Assembly: GCF_048263515.1 (NCBI RefSeq)
Contig: NZ_JBLXEC010000005.1
Span: forward strand, 124,001-188,000
Reading direction: 5' to 3'
Length of the DNA stretch: 64,000 bases
Source of the DNA: Marinovum sp048263515
GTDB lineage: Bacteria > Pseudomonadota > Alphaproteobacteria > Rhodobacterales > Rhodobacteraceae
In this document: positions 30,526-39,368 of the stretch, one piece after another
Layout: the number at the start of each line of letters is the position of its first letter
How positions within the stretch are numbered: position 1 is the first letter of the stretch
Program-made: the position numbers and the translations under genes
Notes under the pieces: model-generated
Seen by the model: only the letters and a program-made list of their open reading frames with translations
Told to the model about the DNA's origin: nothing
Databases searched by the model: none

Positions 30526-32751
30526 ATGGAAAGCATCATCCTCTTTGCCCCGCTCGTTGGCGCGATCATCGCCGGCTTCGGCTGGAAAATGATCGGCGAA
30601 CGTGGCGCCATGTGGATCTCGACCGGTCTGCTGTTCACCGCCTGCGCCTTTTCCTGGATCGTCTTCCTGACCCACGGGGCGGAAACCCAGCACATCCAGA
30701 TCATGCGCTGGATCGAGAGCGGCTCGCTCTCGACCGACTGGTCGATCCGGCTCGACCGGCTGACCTCGATCATGTTGATCGTGGTCACGACGGTCTCGGC
30801 GCTCGTCCACCTCTACAGCTTCGGCTACATGGATCACGATCCGCAGTGGCGCGAAGGCGAGACCTACAAGCCGCGCTTCTTTGCCTATCTGTCGTTCTTC
30901 ACCTTCGCCATGCTGATGCTGGTGACCTCCGACAACCTGGTGCAGATGTTCTTTGGCTGGGAAGGCGTGGGCGTCGCGTCCTACCTTCTGATTGGCTTCT
31001 ACTATCGCAAACCCTCGGCCAATGCCGCGGCGATGAAGGCCTTTATCGTCAACCGCGTCGGCGACTTCGGCTTTGCGCTGGGGATTTTCGGCCTGTTCTT
31101 CCTGACCGACTCGATCCGTTTCGACGACGTCTTTGCCGCCGCGCCCGAGATGGCGACGACGCAGCTCACCTTCCTCTGGACGGAGTGGAATGCCGCCAAC
31201 CTGATCGCGTTTCTGCTGTTCATCGGCGCGATGGGCAAATCGGCGCAGCTCTTCCTGCACACCTGGCTGCCCGACGCGATGGAAGGCCCGACACCGGTCT
31301 CGGCGCTGATCCACGCCGCGACCATGGTCACCGCCGGTGTCTTCCTCGTCTGCCGCATGTCGCCGCTGATGGAATATGCGCCGGAAGCCACCGCCTTCAT
31401 CACCTTCCTCGGCGCCGCGACGGCCTTTGTCGCCGCCACGATCGGTCTGGTGCAGAACGACATCAAGCGTGTGATCGCCTATTCGACCATGTCGCAGCTG
31501 GGCTACATGTTCGTGGCCGCAGGCGTCGGCGTCTACTCCGTGGCGATGTTCCACCTGTTCACGCACGCCTTCTTCAAGGCGATGCTGTTCCTCGGCGCCG
31601 GCTCGGTGATCCACGCGATGCACCACGAGCAGGACATGCGGAACTACGGCAACCTGCGCAAGAAGATCCCCTATACCTTCTGGGCGATGATGATCGGCAC
31701 GCTGGCGATCACCGGCGTCGGCATTCCGCTGACCCACATCGGCTTTGCCGGTTTCCTGTCGAAGGACGCGGTGATCGAGAGCGCCTGGGCCGGCACGCAG
31801 GGCGGCTTTGCCTTCTGGGCGCTGGTCGTCGCGGCGCTGTTCACCAGCTTTTACAGCTGGCGGCTGATGTTCCTGACCTTCTACGGCAAGCAGCGCGGTG
31901 ACAAGCACACCCATGAGCATGCCCATGAGAGCCCGACCGTCATGCTGGTGCCGCTGGGCGTTCTGGCGCTGGGTTCGGTGCTGGCGGGGATGATCTGGTA
32001 TGGCTCGTTCTTTGGCGATCACTCCCAGGTCAACAAGTTCTTCGGCATTCCCGATCACCACGCCGAGGCCGATGCCGGCCACGGCGAAGAGCCCGAGGCC
32101 CATGCCGCCGAAGAGGGCGGTGACCACGGCGAAGGCCTTGGCGCCGCGGCCCGCGAAGCGGCCGAAGGCGATGGCGAAGGTGTGGCCGATGCGCTGACCG
32201 AAGATGCCGTGACCGACACCGACCACGGGGTCGAGGCCGGCGGCGCCGACAATGCCGCGCCCACCGATGACGATCATGCGGTGGCCCGGGGCGAGGCGCC
32301 CAAGGGGGCGATCTACATGTCGCCCGACAACCACGTCATGGACGAGGCGCACCATGCCCCGGTCTGGGTCAAGGTATCGCCCTTCGTCGCCATGCTGATC
32401 GGCTTTGGCACCGCCTTCTGGTTCTACATCGTCAACCCGGCGCTGCCGGCCCGCCTGGCCGAGCAGCAGCGGCCGCTGTACCTCTTCCTGCTCAACAAGT
32501 GGTACTTCGACGAGGCCTATGATTTCCTCTTCGTCCAGCCGGCCAAGGCGGTGGGCCGCTTCCTGTGGAAACGCGGCGACGAGAACACGATCGACGGCAC
32601 GATCAACGGCGTCTCGATGGGCGTGATCCCGTTCTTCACCCGTCTCGCCGGGCGGTTCCAGTCCGGCTACATCTTCAGCTACGCCTTTGCCATGGTGATC
32701 GGCCTCGCGCTTCTGATCACCTGGATGACCATCGGCGGAGGAGCGCACTGA
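30526..32751 (+). CDS. nuoL: NADH-quinone oxidoreductase subunit L with long His/acidic insert
   Basis: NuoL is the distal antiporter-like pump with the long lateral helix. It has 741 residues, against ~610 in E. coli. Core blocks include FFGWEGVGVASYLLIGFYY, HTWLPDAMEGPTPVSALIHA and DIKRVIAYSTMSQLGYM. An insert at about residues 505-612 separates the last core helices from the C-terminal arm and is very rich in His, Asp, Glu, Ala and Gly (HHAEADAGHGEEPEAHAAEE). Such loops vary between alphaproteobacteria and should face a soluble side. The stop overlaps nuoM by one base. Confidence 0.96.
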   Translation: MESIILFAPLVGAIIAGFGWKMIGERGAMWISTGLLFTACAFSWIVFLTHGAETQHIQIMRWIESGSLSTDWSIRLDRLTSIMLIVVTTVSALVHLYSFGYMDHDPQWREGETYKPRFFAYLSFFTFAMLMLVTSDNLVQMFFGWEGVGVASYLLIGFYYRKPSANAAAMKAFIVNRVGDFGFALGIFGLFFLTDSIRFDDVFAAAPEMATTQLTFLWTEWNAANLIAFLLFIGAMGKSAQLFLHTWLPDAMEGPTPVSALIHAATMVTAGVFLVCRMSPLMEYAPEATAFITFLGAATAFVAATIGLVQNDIKRVIAYSTMSQLGYMFVAAGVGVYSVAMFHLFTHAFFKAMLFLGAGSVIHAMHHEQDMRNYGNLRKKIPYTFWAMMIGTLAITGVGIPLTHIGFAGFLSKDAVIESAWAGTQGGFAFWALVVAALFTSFYSWRLMFLTFYGKQRGDKHTHEHAHESPTVMLVPLGVLALGSVLAGMIWYGSFFGDHSQVNKFFGIPDHHAEADAGHGEEPEAHAAEEGGDHGEGLGAAAREAAEGDGEGVADALTEDAVTDTDHGVEAGGADNAAPTDDDHAVARGEAPKGAIYMSPDNHVMDEAHHAPVWVKVSPFVAMLIGFGTAFWFYIVNPALPARLAEQQRPLYLFLLNKWYFDEAYDFLFVQPAKAVGRFLWKRGDENTIDGTINGVSMGVIPFFTRLAGRFQSGYIFSYAFAMVIGLALLITWMTIGGGAH

Positions 32752-34292
32752 TGGATAACCTGCTTTCCATTGTCACCTTCATCCCGGCCCTCGGCGCGCT
32801 GATCCTCGGCGTCTTCCTGCGCGGCGACGATGCCGCGGCCAACCGCAATGCCAAGTGGCTGGCGCTGATCGCGACCGGGGCGACCTTCCTGATCTCGCTC
32901 TTCATCCTGGCGCAGTTCGATCCCGCCGACACCGGCTTCCAGTTCGTGGAAGAGGCCGAGTGGCTGCTGGGCCTGAAGTACAAGATGGGCGTCGACGGCA
33001 TCTCGGTTCTGTTCGTGCTGCTGACCACCTTCATCATGCCGCTCTGCATCGCGGCCAGCTGGAACATCAGCGTCCGGGTCAAGGAATACATGATCGCCTT
33101 CCTGGTACTGGAGACGCTGATGCTCGGCGTCTTCATGGCGCTGGACATCGTGCTATTCTACCTGTTCTTCGAGGCCGGTCTGATCCCGATGTTCCTGATC
33201 ATCGGCATCTGGGGCGGCAAGAACCGGATTTACGCCAGCTTCAAGTTCTTCCTCTATACCTTCATCGGCTCGGTGCTGATGCTGGTGGCGATGGTGGTGA
33301 TGTTCGCCCAGGCCGGCACCACCGACATTCCGACGCTGATGAACCACGAGTTCGGATCCGAGAGCTTCTCGGTGCTGGGCATTCACGTGGTGGGCGGGGC
33401 GCAGACGCTGATGTTCCTGGCGTTCTTCGCCAGCTTCGCGGTCAAGATGCCGATGTGGCCGGTGCACACCTGGCTGCCCGACGCGCACGTTCAGGCGCCG
33501 ACCGCAGGCTCGGTCGTGCTGGCGGCGATCCTCTTGAAGATGGGCGGCTACGGCTTCCTGCGCTTCAGCTTGCCGATGTTCCCGGTAGGGGCGGACGTTC
33601 TGGCGCCGCTGGTGCTCTGGATGTCGGCCATCGCCATCGTCTACACCTCGCTGGTGGCGCTGGTGCAGGAGGACATGAAGAAGCTGATCGCGTATTCTTC
33701 GGTCGCGCACATGGGCTACGTCACAGCCGGCATTTTTGCCGCCAACCAGCAGGGCATCGACGGCGCGATCTTCCAGATGATCTCGCACGGCTTCATCTCG
33801 GGCGCGCTCTTCCTTTGCGTGGGCGTGATCTATGACCGGATGCACACCCGCGACATCGACGCCTATGGCGGTCTGGTGAACCGGATGCCGGCCTATGCGC
33901 TGATCTTCATGCTCTTCACCATGGCCAATGTCGGCCTGCCGGGCACCAGCGGTTTTGTCGGCGAATTCCTGACACTGATGGGCATTTTCCAGGCCAATAC
34001 CTGGGTTGCGGCGGTCGCCACCTCTGGCGTGATCCTCTCGGCGGCCTATGCGCTCTGGCTCTATCGCCGGGTGGTGTTCGGCGACCTGATCAAGGAAAGC
34101 CTGCGCACCATCACCGACATGACCGGCCGCGAGCGCGCGATCTTTGCGCCGCTGGTGGTGATGACCATCCTGCTGGGCGTCTACCCGGCGCTGGTCACCG
34201 ACATCATCGGGCCCTCGGTCGAGGCGCTCGTTTCCAACTATCAGACGGCGCTGGCCGCATCGGGTGATGCGGTCCAGGTTGCCGGGCATTAA
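32751..34292 (+). CDS. nuoM: NADH-quinone oxidoreductase subunit M
   Basis: NuoM is the middle antiporter-like proton pump. It has 513 residues and about fourteen helices. Signature regions are FYLFFEAGLIPMFLIIGIWG, HTWLPDAHVQAPTAGSVVLA and EDMKKLIAYSSVAHMGYV, which carry the conserved Glu, Lys and His of the channel. ATG 32751 shares a base with the nuoL stop; the frame is open further upstream but only as an overlap with nuoL. Confidence 0.97.
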   Translation: MDNLLSIVTFIPALGALILGVFLRGDDAAANRNAKWLALIATGATFLISLFILAQFDPADTGFQFVEEAEWLLGLKYKMGVDGISVLFVLLTTFIMPLCIAASWNISVRVKEYMIAFLVLETLMLGVFMALDIVLFYLFFEAGLIPMFLIIGIWGGKNRIYASFKFFLYTFIGSVLMLVAMVVMFAQAGTTDIPTLMNHEFGSESFSVLGIHVVGGAQTLMFLAFFASFAVKMPMWPVHTWLPDAHVQAPTAGSVVLAAILLKMGGYGFLRFSLPMFPVGADVLAPLVLWMSAIAIVYTSLVALVQEDMKKLIAYSSVAHMGYVTAGIFAANQQGIDGAIFQMISHGFISGALFLCVGVIYDRMHTRDIDAYGGLVNRMPAYALIFMLFTMANVGLPGTSGFVGEFLTLMGIFQANTWVAAVATSGVILSAAYALWLYRRVVFGDLIKESLRTITDMTGRERAIFAPLVVMTILLGVYPALVTDIIGPSVEALVSNYQTALAASGDAVQVAGH

Positions 34293-34303
34293 GGAGCCGG
34301 AAC

Positions 34304-35743
34304 ATGATCCAGGCTGATCTGAGCGTCATTCTCCCCGAGATCGTGCTTTCGGTCTATGCCATGCTGGCACTTCTGGCGGCGGTCTACACCACCAAGGACC
34401 AGCTTGCCGGGCTGCTGACATGGATCACCGCCGGGGTGATGGCGGCGCTGGCCTTCTATATCGCCACCAGCGGCGGCACCACGGTGGTGGCCTTCCACGG
34501 CATGTTCATCGACGACAGCTTTGCCCGCTTTGCCAAGGTGATGATCCTGCTCTCGGCCGCTTCGGTGCTGATCATGAGCCAGGGCTACCGTGCGGCGCGC
34601 GGCATCCTGAAGTTCGAATACCCGTTGCTGATTGCCCTCGCGGTGGTCGGCATGATGATGATGGTCTCGGCCGGCGACCTGATGTCGCTTTACATGGGGC
34701 TCGAGCTGCAATCGCTGGCGCTCTACGTCGTGGCCGCCCTGCGCCGCGACAGCATCAAGTCGACCGAGGCCGGGCTCAAGTACTTCGTGCTGGGCGCGCT
34801 GTCTTCGGGTCTCTTGCTCTACGGCGCCTCGCTGACCTACGGCTTTGCCGGCACCACGCAGTTTGCCGGCGTGATCCAGGCAGCTTCGGGCGAGACATCG
34901 CTGGGTCTGCTGTTTGGTCTGGTGTTCCTGATCTCGGGTCTGGCCTTCAAGGTCTCGGCGGTGCCCTTCCACATGTGGACGCCGGATGTCTACGAAGGCT
35001 CGCCGACGCCGGTCACTGCCTTCTTTGCCACCGCGCCCAAGGTGGCGGCCATGGCGCTCTTTGCCCGCGTGCTGCACGATGCCTTTGGCGGCGTCACCGG
35101 CGACTGGCAGCAGATCATCGCGCTCCTGTCGGTGCTGTCGATGTTCCTTGGCGCCATCGCGGCGATCGGCCAGAAGAACATCAAGCGGCTGATGGCCTAT
35201 TCCTCGATCGCCCACATGGGCTATGCGCTGATGGGGCTGGCGTCGGGCACGGTGTTCGGCGTGCAGGCGATGCTGATCTACATGGCGATCTACGTGACGA
35301 TGAACGTCGGCACCTTCGCCTTCATCATGTCGATGGAGAAGGACGGCGCGCCGGTGGTCTCGATCGACAGCCTGCACCTCTATTCGAAACGCGAGCCCGG
35401 CAAGGCGCTGGCGATGCTCTTCCTGCTGTTCTCGCTGGCGGGCGTGCCGCCGTTCCTCGGGTTCTTCGGCAAGCTCTACGTGCTGCGCGCCGCGGTCGAG
35501 GGCGACCTTGTCTGGCTGGCGGTGGCCGGTGTGATCGCCTCGGTGATCGGCGCCTTCTACTACCTGCGGATCGTCTTCTACATGTACTTCGGCGAAGAGC
35601 GCGACGAGGTGCTGGACCGGGGCGGCTCGCCCATTCTCTATGGCTTCCTGATGGCCTCGGCGGCGGTGATGCTGTTTGGCGTGGTAAATTTCTTCGGCAT
35701 CGAGACCGTGGCAGAGGCCGCGGCGGCAACGCTTGTCAACTGA
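34304..35743 (+). CDS. nuoN: NADH-quinone oxidoreductase subunit N
   Basis: NuoN is the antiporter-like pump next to NuoK. It has 479 residues. SLYMGLELQSLALYVVAALR holds the conserved membrane Glu, FHMWTPDVYEGSPTPVTAFF and KNIKRLMAYSSIAHMGYALM the other conserved helices. It is the last nuo gene. Two hairpins and a short repeat motif separate it from birA by 104 bp. Confidence 0.97.
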   Translation: MIQADLSVILPEIVLSVYAMLALLAAVYTTKDQLAGLLTWITAGVMAALAFYIATSGGTTVVAFHGMFIDDSFARFAKVMILLSAASVLIMSQGYRAARGILKFEYPLLIALAVVGMMMMVSAGDLMSLYMGLELQSLALYVVAALRRDSIKSTEAGLKYFVLGALSSGLLLYGASLTYGFAGTTQFAGVIQAASGETSLGLLFGLVFLISGLAFKVSAVPFHMWTPDVYEGSPTPVTAFFATAPKVAAMALFARVLHDAFGGVTGDWQQIIALLSVLSMFLGAIAAIGQKNIKRLMAYSSIAHMGYALMGLASGTVFGVQAMLIYMAIYVTMNVGTFAFIMSMEKDGAPVVSIDSLHLYSKREPGKALAMLFLLFSLAGVPPFLGFFGKLYVLRAAVEGDLVWLAVAGVIASVIGAFYYLRIVFYMYFGEERDEVLDRGGSPILYGFLMASAAVMLFGVVNFFGIETVAEAAAATLVN

Positions 35744-35765
35744 TCGGACCGGCCGGGCGCCGGAC

Positions 35766-35798
35766 GGGCCGCGCAGGGCATCGAGCCCCGCGCGGCCC
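35766..35798 (+). terminator. Strong hairpin after nuoN
   Basis: GGGCCGCGC (35766-35774) pairs perfectly with GCGCGGCCC (35790-35798). A smaller perfect hairpin GTGCCG-ttc-CGGCAC follows at 35800-35814. Neither has a T-run. Together they may attenuate transcription from the nuo operon into birA-coaX-rnj. Confidence 0.5.
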
Positions 35799-35817
35799 GG
35801 TGCCGTTCCGGCACGTG

Positions 35818-35839
35818 CGTATTTGACAAGAGAAGAAGG
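35818..35839 (+). repeat. GTATTTG...AAGAGAAGAAG motif (copy 2)
   Basis: CGTATTTGACAAGAGAAGAAG ends 9 bp before the birA ATG, so its A/G-rich end includes the birA ribosome binding site (AGAAGGA). Compare 12181-12201 and 39347-39368. Confidence 0.55.
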
Positions 35840-35847
35840 ACCACGTG

Positions 35848-36582
35848 ATGCGCTGGCCTGACGGGTACGGTCGCCGGGTCCTGGCCGAAGTCGACAGCAC
35901 CAATGCCGAGGCGGCGCGGATCGCCGGGGGGCTGACCGGCCCGGAGTGGATCCTGGCCCTGCGGCAGACCGCCGGGCGCGGCCGGCGCGGGCGGCCTTGG
36001 GCTGATCCGGCGGGCAATTTCTCGGCCACCTTGGCGATGCGGGTCGAGGGCGCGCCGCAGCAGGCGGCGCTGCGGTCCTTCGTGGCCTCGCTCGCGCTTT
36101 ACGATGCCTTTGTGGCGGTGACCGCACGGCCCGAGAGTTTTGCGCTGAAATGGCCCAATGACGTGCTGCTGAACGGTGGCAAGGTGGCGGGCATTCTGCT
36201 CGAGAGCCCCAAGCCCGGCCTGCTGGCCATCGGCATCGGCGTCAACCTGGCGCAGGCCCCCGAGGCGGCGGCGGTGGAAGAGCGCGCTTTGCGGCCCGTG
36301 TCGCTATTGTCGGAGACCGGCGTGGCAGTGACACCAGAGGATTTCCTGACGGCGCTGGCCGCGGCCTTTGCGGCGCATGAGGCCAGCTTTGTCACCTACG
36401 GCTTTGCGCCGATCCGCGAGGCCTGGCTGGCGCGGGCGGCGCGGCTGGGCGAGGTGATCACCGCGCGCACCGGCAAGACCGAGACCACCGGCACCTTCAC
36501 CGATGTCGACGCCAGCGGCAACCTGGTGCTGCAAACCGCGAAATCCCGCGCCGCCATCGCGGCGGCGGATGTGTTTTTCTGA
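35848..36582 (+). CDS. birA: Biotin--[acetyl-CoA-carboxylase] ligase (no DNA-binding domain)
   Basis: This enzyme activates biotin as biotinyl-5'-AMP and attaches it to carrier domains such as that of MccA in this window. It has 244 residues, the short group I form without the repressor HTH. Motifs: VDSTNAEAAR near residue 16, the adenylate-binding loop GRGRRGRPW near 47, LKWPNDVLLNGGKVAGILLE (biotin site and the key Lys) near 96. ATG 35848 follows AGAAGGA and is preferred to GTG 35845. It heads the birA-coaX-rnj group that commonly follows nuoN in this lineage. Confidence 0.92.
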   Translation: MRWPDGYGRRVLAEVDSTNAEAARIAGGLTGPEWILALRQTAGRGRRGRPWADPAGNFSATLAMRVEGAPQQAALRSFVASLALYDAFVAVTARPESFALKWPNDVLLNGGKVAGILLESPKPGLLAIGIGVNLAQAPEAAAVEERALRPVSLLSETGVAVTPEDFLTALAAAFAAHEASFVTYGFAPIREAWLARAARLGEVITARTGKTETTGTFTDVDASGNLVLQTAKSRAAIAAADVFF

Positions 36583-36596
36583 AAGGGGAGCCCCTG

Positions 36597-37385
36597 ATGC
36601 TGCTCTGTATCGACTGCGGCAATACCAATACCGTCTTCTCGATCTGGGACGGCACCAGTTTTGTCTGCACCCTGCGCACCTCGACCCATCATGCGCGCAC
36701 GGCGGATGCCTATTTCACCTGGTACTCGACGCTGATCAAGCACTACGGCATCGACACCGATATCACCGATGTAATCATCTCGTCGACCGTCCCACGGGTT
36801 GTCTTCAACCTGCGGGTCTTTGCCGACCGTTTCTTCGGCTGCCGGCCGCTGGTGGTCGGCAAGCCGGAATGCCTGTTGCCGATCGCCCCGCGGGTCGATG
36901 CCGGCACCGCGGTAGGGCCGGACCGGCTGGTCAATTCCGCCGGCGCCTTCGACCGGCATGGCGGCGACCTGATCGTGGTGGATTTCGGCACCGCAACCAC
37001 CTTTGACGTGGTTGCCGAGGATGGCGCCTATGTCGGCGGGGTGATCGCGCCGGGCGTCAACCTCAGCCTCGAGGCGCTGCACATGGGAGCGGCGGCGCTG
37101 CCGCATGTGGACATCAGCCAGCCAGAGAAGGTGATCGGCACCAATACCGTGCAATGTATCCAGTCCGGCGTGTTCTGGGGCTATGTCGGCCTTGTCACCG
37201 GCATTACCGAGCGGATCCGCGCGGAATATGCCCGTCCGATGCGGATCATCGGCACCGGCGGGCTTGCGCCCTTGTTCGCACAGGGTGACGTGCTATTTGA
37301 CACCATCGAAGACGATCTGACGATGCATGGGCTGACGGTGATCCATGCGTACAACAAGGAAAACGGGATTTCCCATGAGCAGTGA
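36597..37385 (+). CDS. coaX: Type III pantothenate kinase
   Basis: CoaX phosphorylates pantothenate, the first step of coenzyme A synthesis, with no feedback inhibition by CoA. It has 262 residues of an actin-like ATPase fold. DCGNTNTVFSIWDG (residues 5-18) binds phosphate, GPDRLVNSAGAFD and VVDFGTATTFDVV (near 130) complete the nucleotide and Asp catalytic site. It starts 14 bp after birA and overlaps rnj by 11 bp. Confidence 0.95.
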   Translation: MLLCIDCGNTNTVFSIWDGTSFVCTLRTSTHHARTADAYFTWYSTLIKHYGIDTDITDVIISSTVPRVVFNLRVFADRFFGCRPLVVGKPECLLPIAPRVDAGTAVGPDRLVNSAGAFDRHGGDLIVVDFGTATTFDVVAEDGAYVGGVIAPGVNLSLEALHMGAAALPHVDISQPEKVIGTNTVQCIQSGVFWGYVGLVTGITERIRAEYARPMRIIGTGGLAPLFAQGDVLFDTIEDDLTMHGLTVIHAYNKENGISHEQ

Positions 37386-39042
37386 ACGCATCATCTACCT
37401 GCCGCTTGGCGGGGCAGGCGAAATCGGCATGAATGCCTATGTCTATGGCTACGGGCCGGAGGACAACGAACGCCTGATCCTCGTCGACCTGGGGGTGACC
37501 TTCCCTGACATGGACGGCACGCCGGGGGTCGACCTGATCTTTCCCGACATGACCTGGCTGATCGAGCGGCGTGACCGGCTCGAGGCGATCTTCATCACCC
37601 ATGCGCACGAAGACCACGTCGGCGCCATCCACCAGTTCTGGGAACGGCTGGGCGCGCCGGTCTATGCCCGCGCCTTCACCGCCAATATCGCCCGGCGCAA
37701 GATGGACGAGAAGGGCCTGCCCGAGAGCACGGTCAAGACCGTCTCGGCCTGGCCGGAAACCACCCAGGCCGGCCCCTTTACCGTGGGCTTCCTGCCGATC
37801 TCGCATTCCATTCCGGAAAGCTCGGCGCTGGTGATCGACACGCCGGATGGCCGGGTGATCCACACCGGTGACTTCAAGCTCGACGAGACGCCGATCGTGG
37901 GCGAGGCCTTTGACCCGGCGCTCTGGGCCGAGGTGTCGAAGCCCGGCGTCAAGGCGCTGGTCTGCGACTCGACCAATGTCTTTTCGCAGCATGCCGGCCG
38001 GTCGGAAGTGACCGTCGGCCCCGAGATCGAGAAGCTGGTGGCCGGGGCCTCGGGCCTGGTCTGCGCCACCACCTTTGCCTCGAACGTCGCGCGGGTGAAG
38101 ACCCTGGCCGAGGCCGGCCAGCGCGCCGGGCGGTCGATCGTGCTGCTCGGTCGGGCGATGCGGCGGATGATCGAGGCCAGCATCGAGACCGGTGTGCTGA
38201 GCGATTTCCCCAAGGTGGTGCCGCCGGAAGAGGCAAGCCAGATCCCGCGCGAGAACCTGATGCTGCTGGTCACCGGCAGCCAGGGCGAACGCCGCGCCGC
38301 CAGCGCGCAGCTGGCGCGGGGCAAGTACAACGGGCTCGAACTGAAGGAGGGCGATCTGTTCCTGTTCTCCTCCAAGACCATCCCCGGCAACGAGAAGGGC
38401 GTGATCCGGATCATGAACCAGCTCTCGGAGAAGGGCGTCGATGTCGTCGATGATTCCACCGGGCATTATCACGTCTCGGGTCATGCCAACCGGCCTGACC
38501 TCGAGCGGATGCAGGACATCGTTCAGCCGCAGATGGTGATCCCGATGCATGGCGAGCACCGCCACCTGCGCGAGCACGTCAAGCTGACCCAGCAGAAGGG
38601 CCGCGCCGCGGCGCTGGCGATCAACGGCACCATGCTCAACCTCTCGGGCAATCGCCCCGAGGTGGCGGGCTTTGTCGAGACCGGGCGGGTCTATCTGGAT
38701 GGCAATGTTCAGGTCGGCGCGATGGACGGCATCATCCGCGACCGGATCCGCATGGCGCTGAACGGTCACGTGATCGTCACGGTGATCCTCGACGAGGACG
38801 ACGAGCCGCTGGGCAACCCCTGGTGCGAGGTCATGGGACTGCCCGAGATCGGCCGCAGCGATGCGCCGCTGGTCGACGTGCTGGAAGAGGACCTGTCGCA
38901 ATACCTCGGCCGTGCCGGCGACCGCACGCTGACCGACGACGACAAGCTCGACGAGGACATGCGCCGGATTGCCCGCAACACCACCATGGGCGAGATCGGC
39001 AAGAAGCCCGAGGTCACGGTGATTGTCAGCCGGCTGAGCTGA
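37375..39042 (+). CDS. rnj: Ribonuclease J
   Basis: RNase J is a metallo-beta-lactamase endo/5'-exoribonuclease for mRNA decay and rRNA trimming. It has 555 residues. The zinc motif HAHEDHVGAI (near residue 74), HSIPES, HTGDFK and the beta-CASP block with GHANRPDL and PMHGEHRHL are all visible. ATG 37375 lies inside the coaX end and matches the family start SERIIYLPLGGAGEIGMN. It is the last gene of its operon and is followed by a 9-bp hairpin. Confidence 0.95.
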   Translation: MSSERIIYLPLGGAGEIGMNAYVYGYGPEDNERLILVDLGVTFPDMDGTPGVDLIFPDMTWLIERRDRLEAIFITHAHEDHVGAIHQFWERLGAPVYARAFTANIARRKMDEKGLPESTVKTVSAWPETTQAGPFTVGFLPISHSIPESSALVIDTPDGRVIHTGDFKLDETPIVGEAFDPALWAEVSKPGVKALVCDSTNVFSQHAGRSEVTVGPEIEKLVAGASGLVCATTFASNVARVKTLAEAGQRAGRSIVLLGRAMRRMIEASIETGVLSDFPKVVPPEEASQIPRENLMLLVTGSQGERRAASAQLARGKYNGLELKEGDLFLFSSKTIPGNEKGVIRIMNQLSEKGVDVVDDSTGHYHVSGHANRPDLERMQDIVQPQMVIPMHGEHRHLREHVKLTQQKGRAAALAINGTMLNLSGNRPEVAGFVETGRVYLDGNVQVGAMDGIIRDRIRMALNGHVIVTVILDEDDEPLGNPWCEVMGLPEIGRSDAPLVDVLEEDLSQYLGRAGDRTLTDDDKLDEDMRRIARNTTMGEIGKKPEVTVIVSRLS

Positions 39043-39074
39043 CGGGTTTCGCCACGCTTCGCGTGTCGACGGGG

Positions 39075-39095
39075 ATGGGGGGCTTCGCCCCCCAT
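39075..39095 (+). terminator. Hairpin after rnj
   Basis: ATGGGGGGC-ttc-GCCCCCCAT, perfect 9-bp stem 33 bp after the rnj stop, followed by TTCTGG. Probable transcript end for birA-coaX-rnj. Confidence 0.6.
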
Positions 39096-39159
39096 TTCTG
39101 GTTCCGGGGGGCGGGCTGCGCCCGCCGGGTTGGACTTCCGTCTGTTCAGAGCGACACAG

Positions 39160-39238
39160 GCGCGGAACAAGGTGGCAGGTCGTGGCGCCACCGACGGGCT
39201 GCCCTCGTAGCCCGTCGATGGGGAGGCATGGTGAGGTG
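39160..39238 (+). repeat. Intergenic long repeat, diverged unit F
   Basis: A short, diverged member of the unit A/B family: GCGCGGAACAAGG, then the perfect hairpin CGACGGGC (39192-39199) with GCCCGTCG (39210-39217), then ATGGGGAGG. It keeps the order of parts and the orientation but lacks the GGGATAAA half. Confidence 0.55.
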
Positions 39239-39346
39239 AGGCGGGTGTGAGGGGGGCTTTGCCCTCATTTTGCGTTTGAGCGGGGCGTTGCCCGCCTTTT
39301 TCTTTAAGAGGGGGGCTTTGCCCCCCGGCCTGCGGCCTCCCCCCAA

Positions 39347-39368
39347 GGGTATTTTTGAACAGAAGAAG
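39347..39368 (+). repeat. GTATTT...AGAAGAAG motif (copy 3)
   Basis: GGGTATTTTTGAACAGAAGAAG, about 130 bp before osmC. Resembles 12181-12201 and 35818-35839. Here it directly follows GC-rich hairpins and is not next to a start codon. Confidence 0.5.

Noticed and set aside
30502..32748. Minus-strand frame of 748 codons opposite nuoL
   Set aside because: It covers nuoL exactly and has a His/Arg/Glu composition typical of an antisense shadow.
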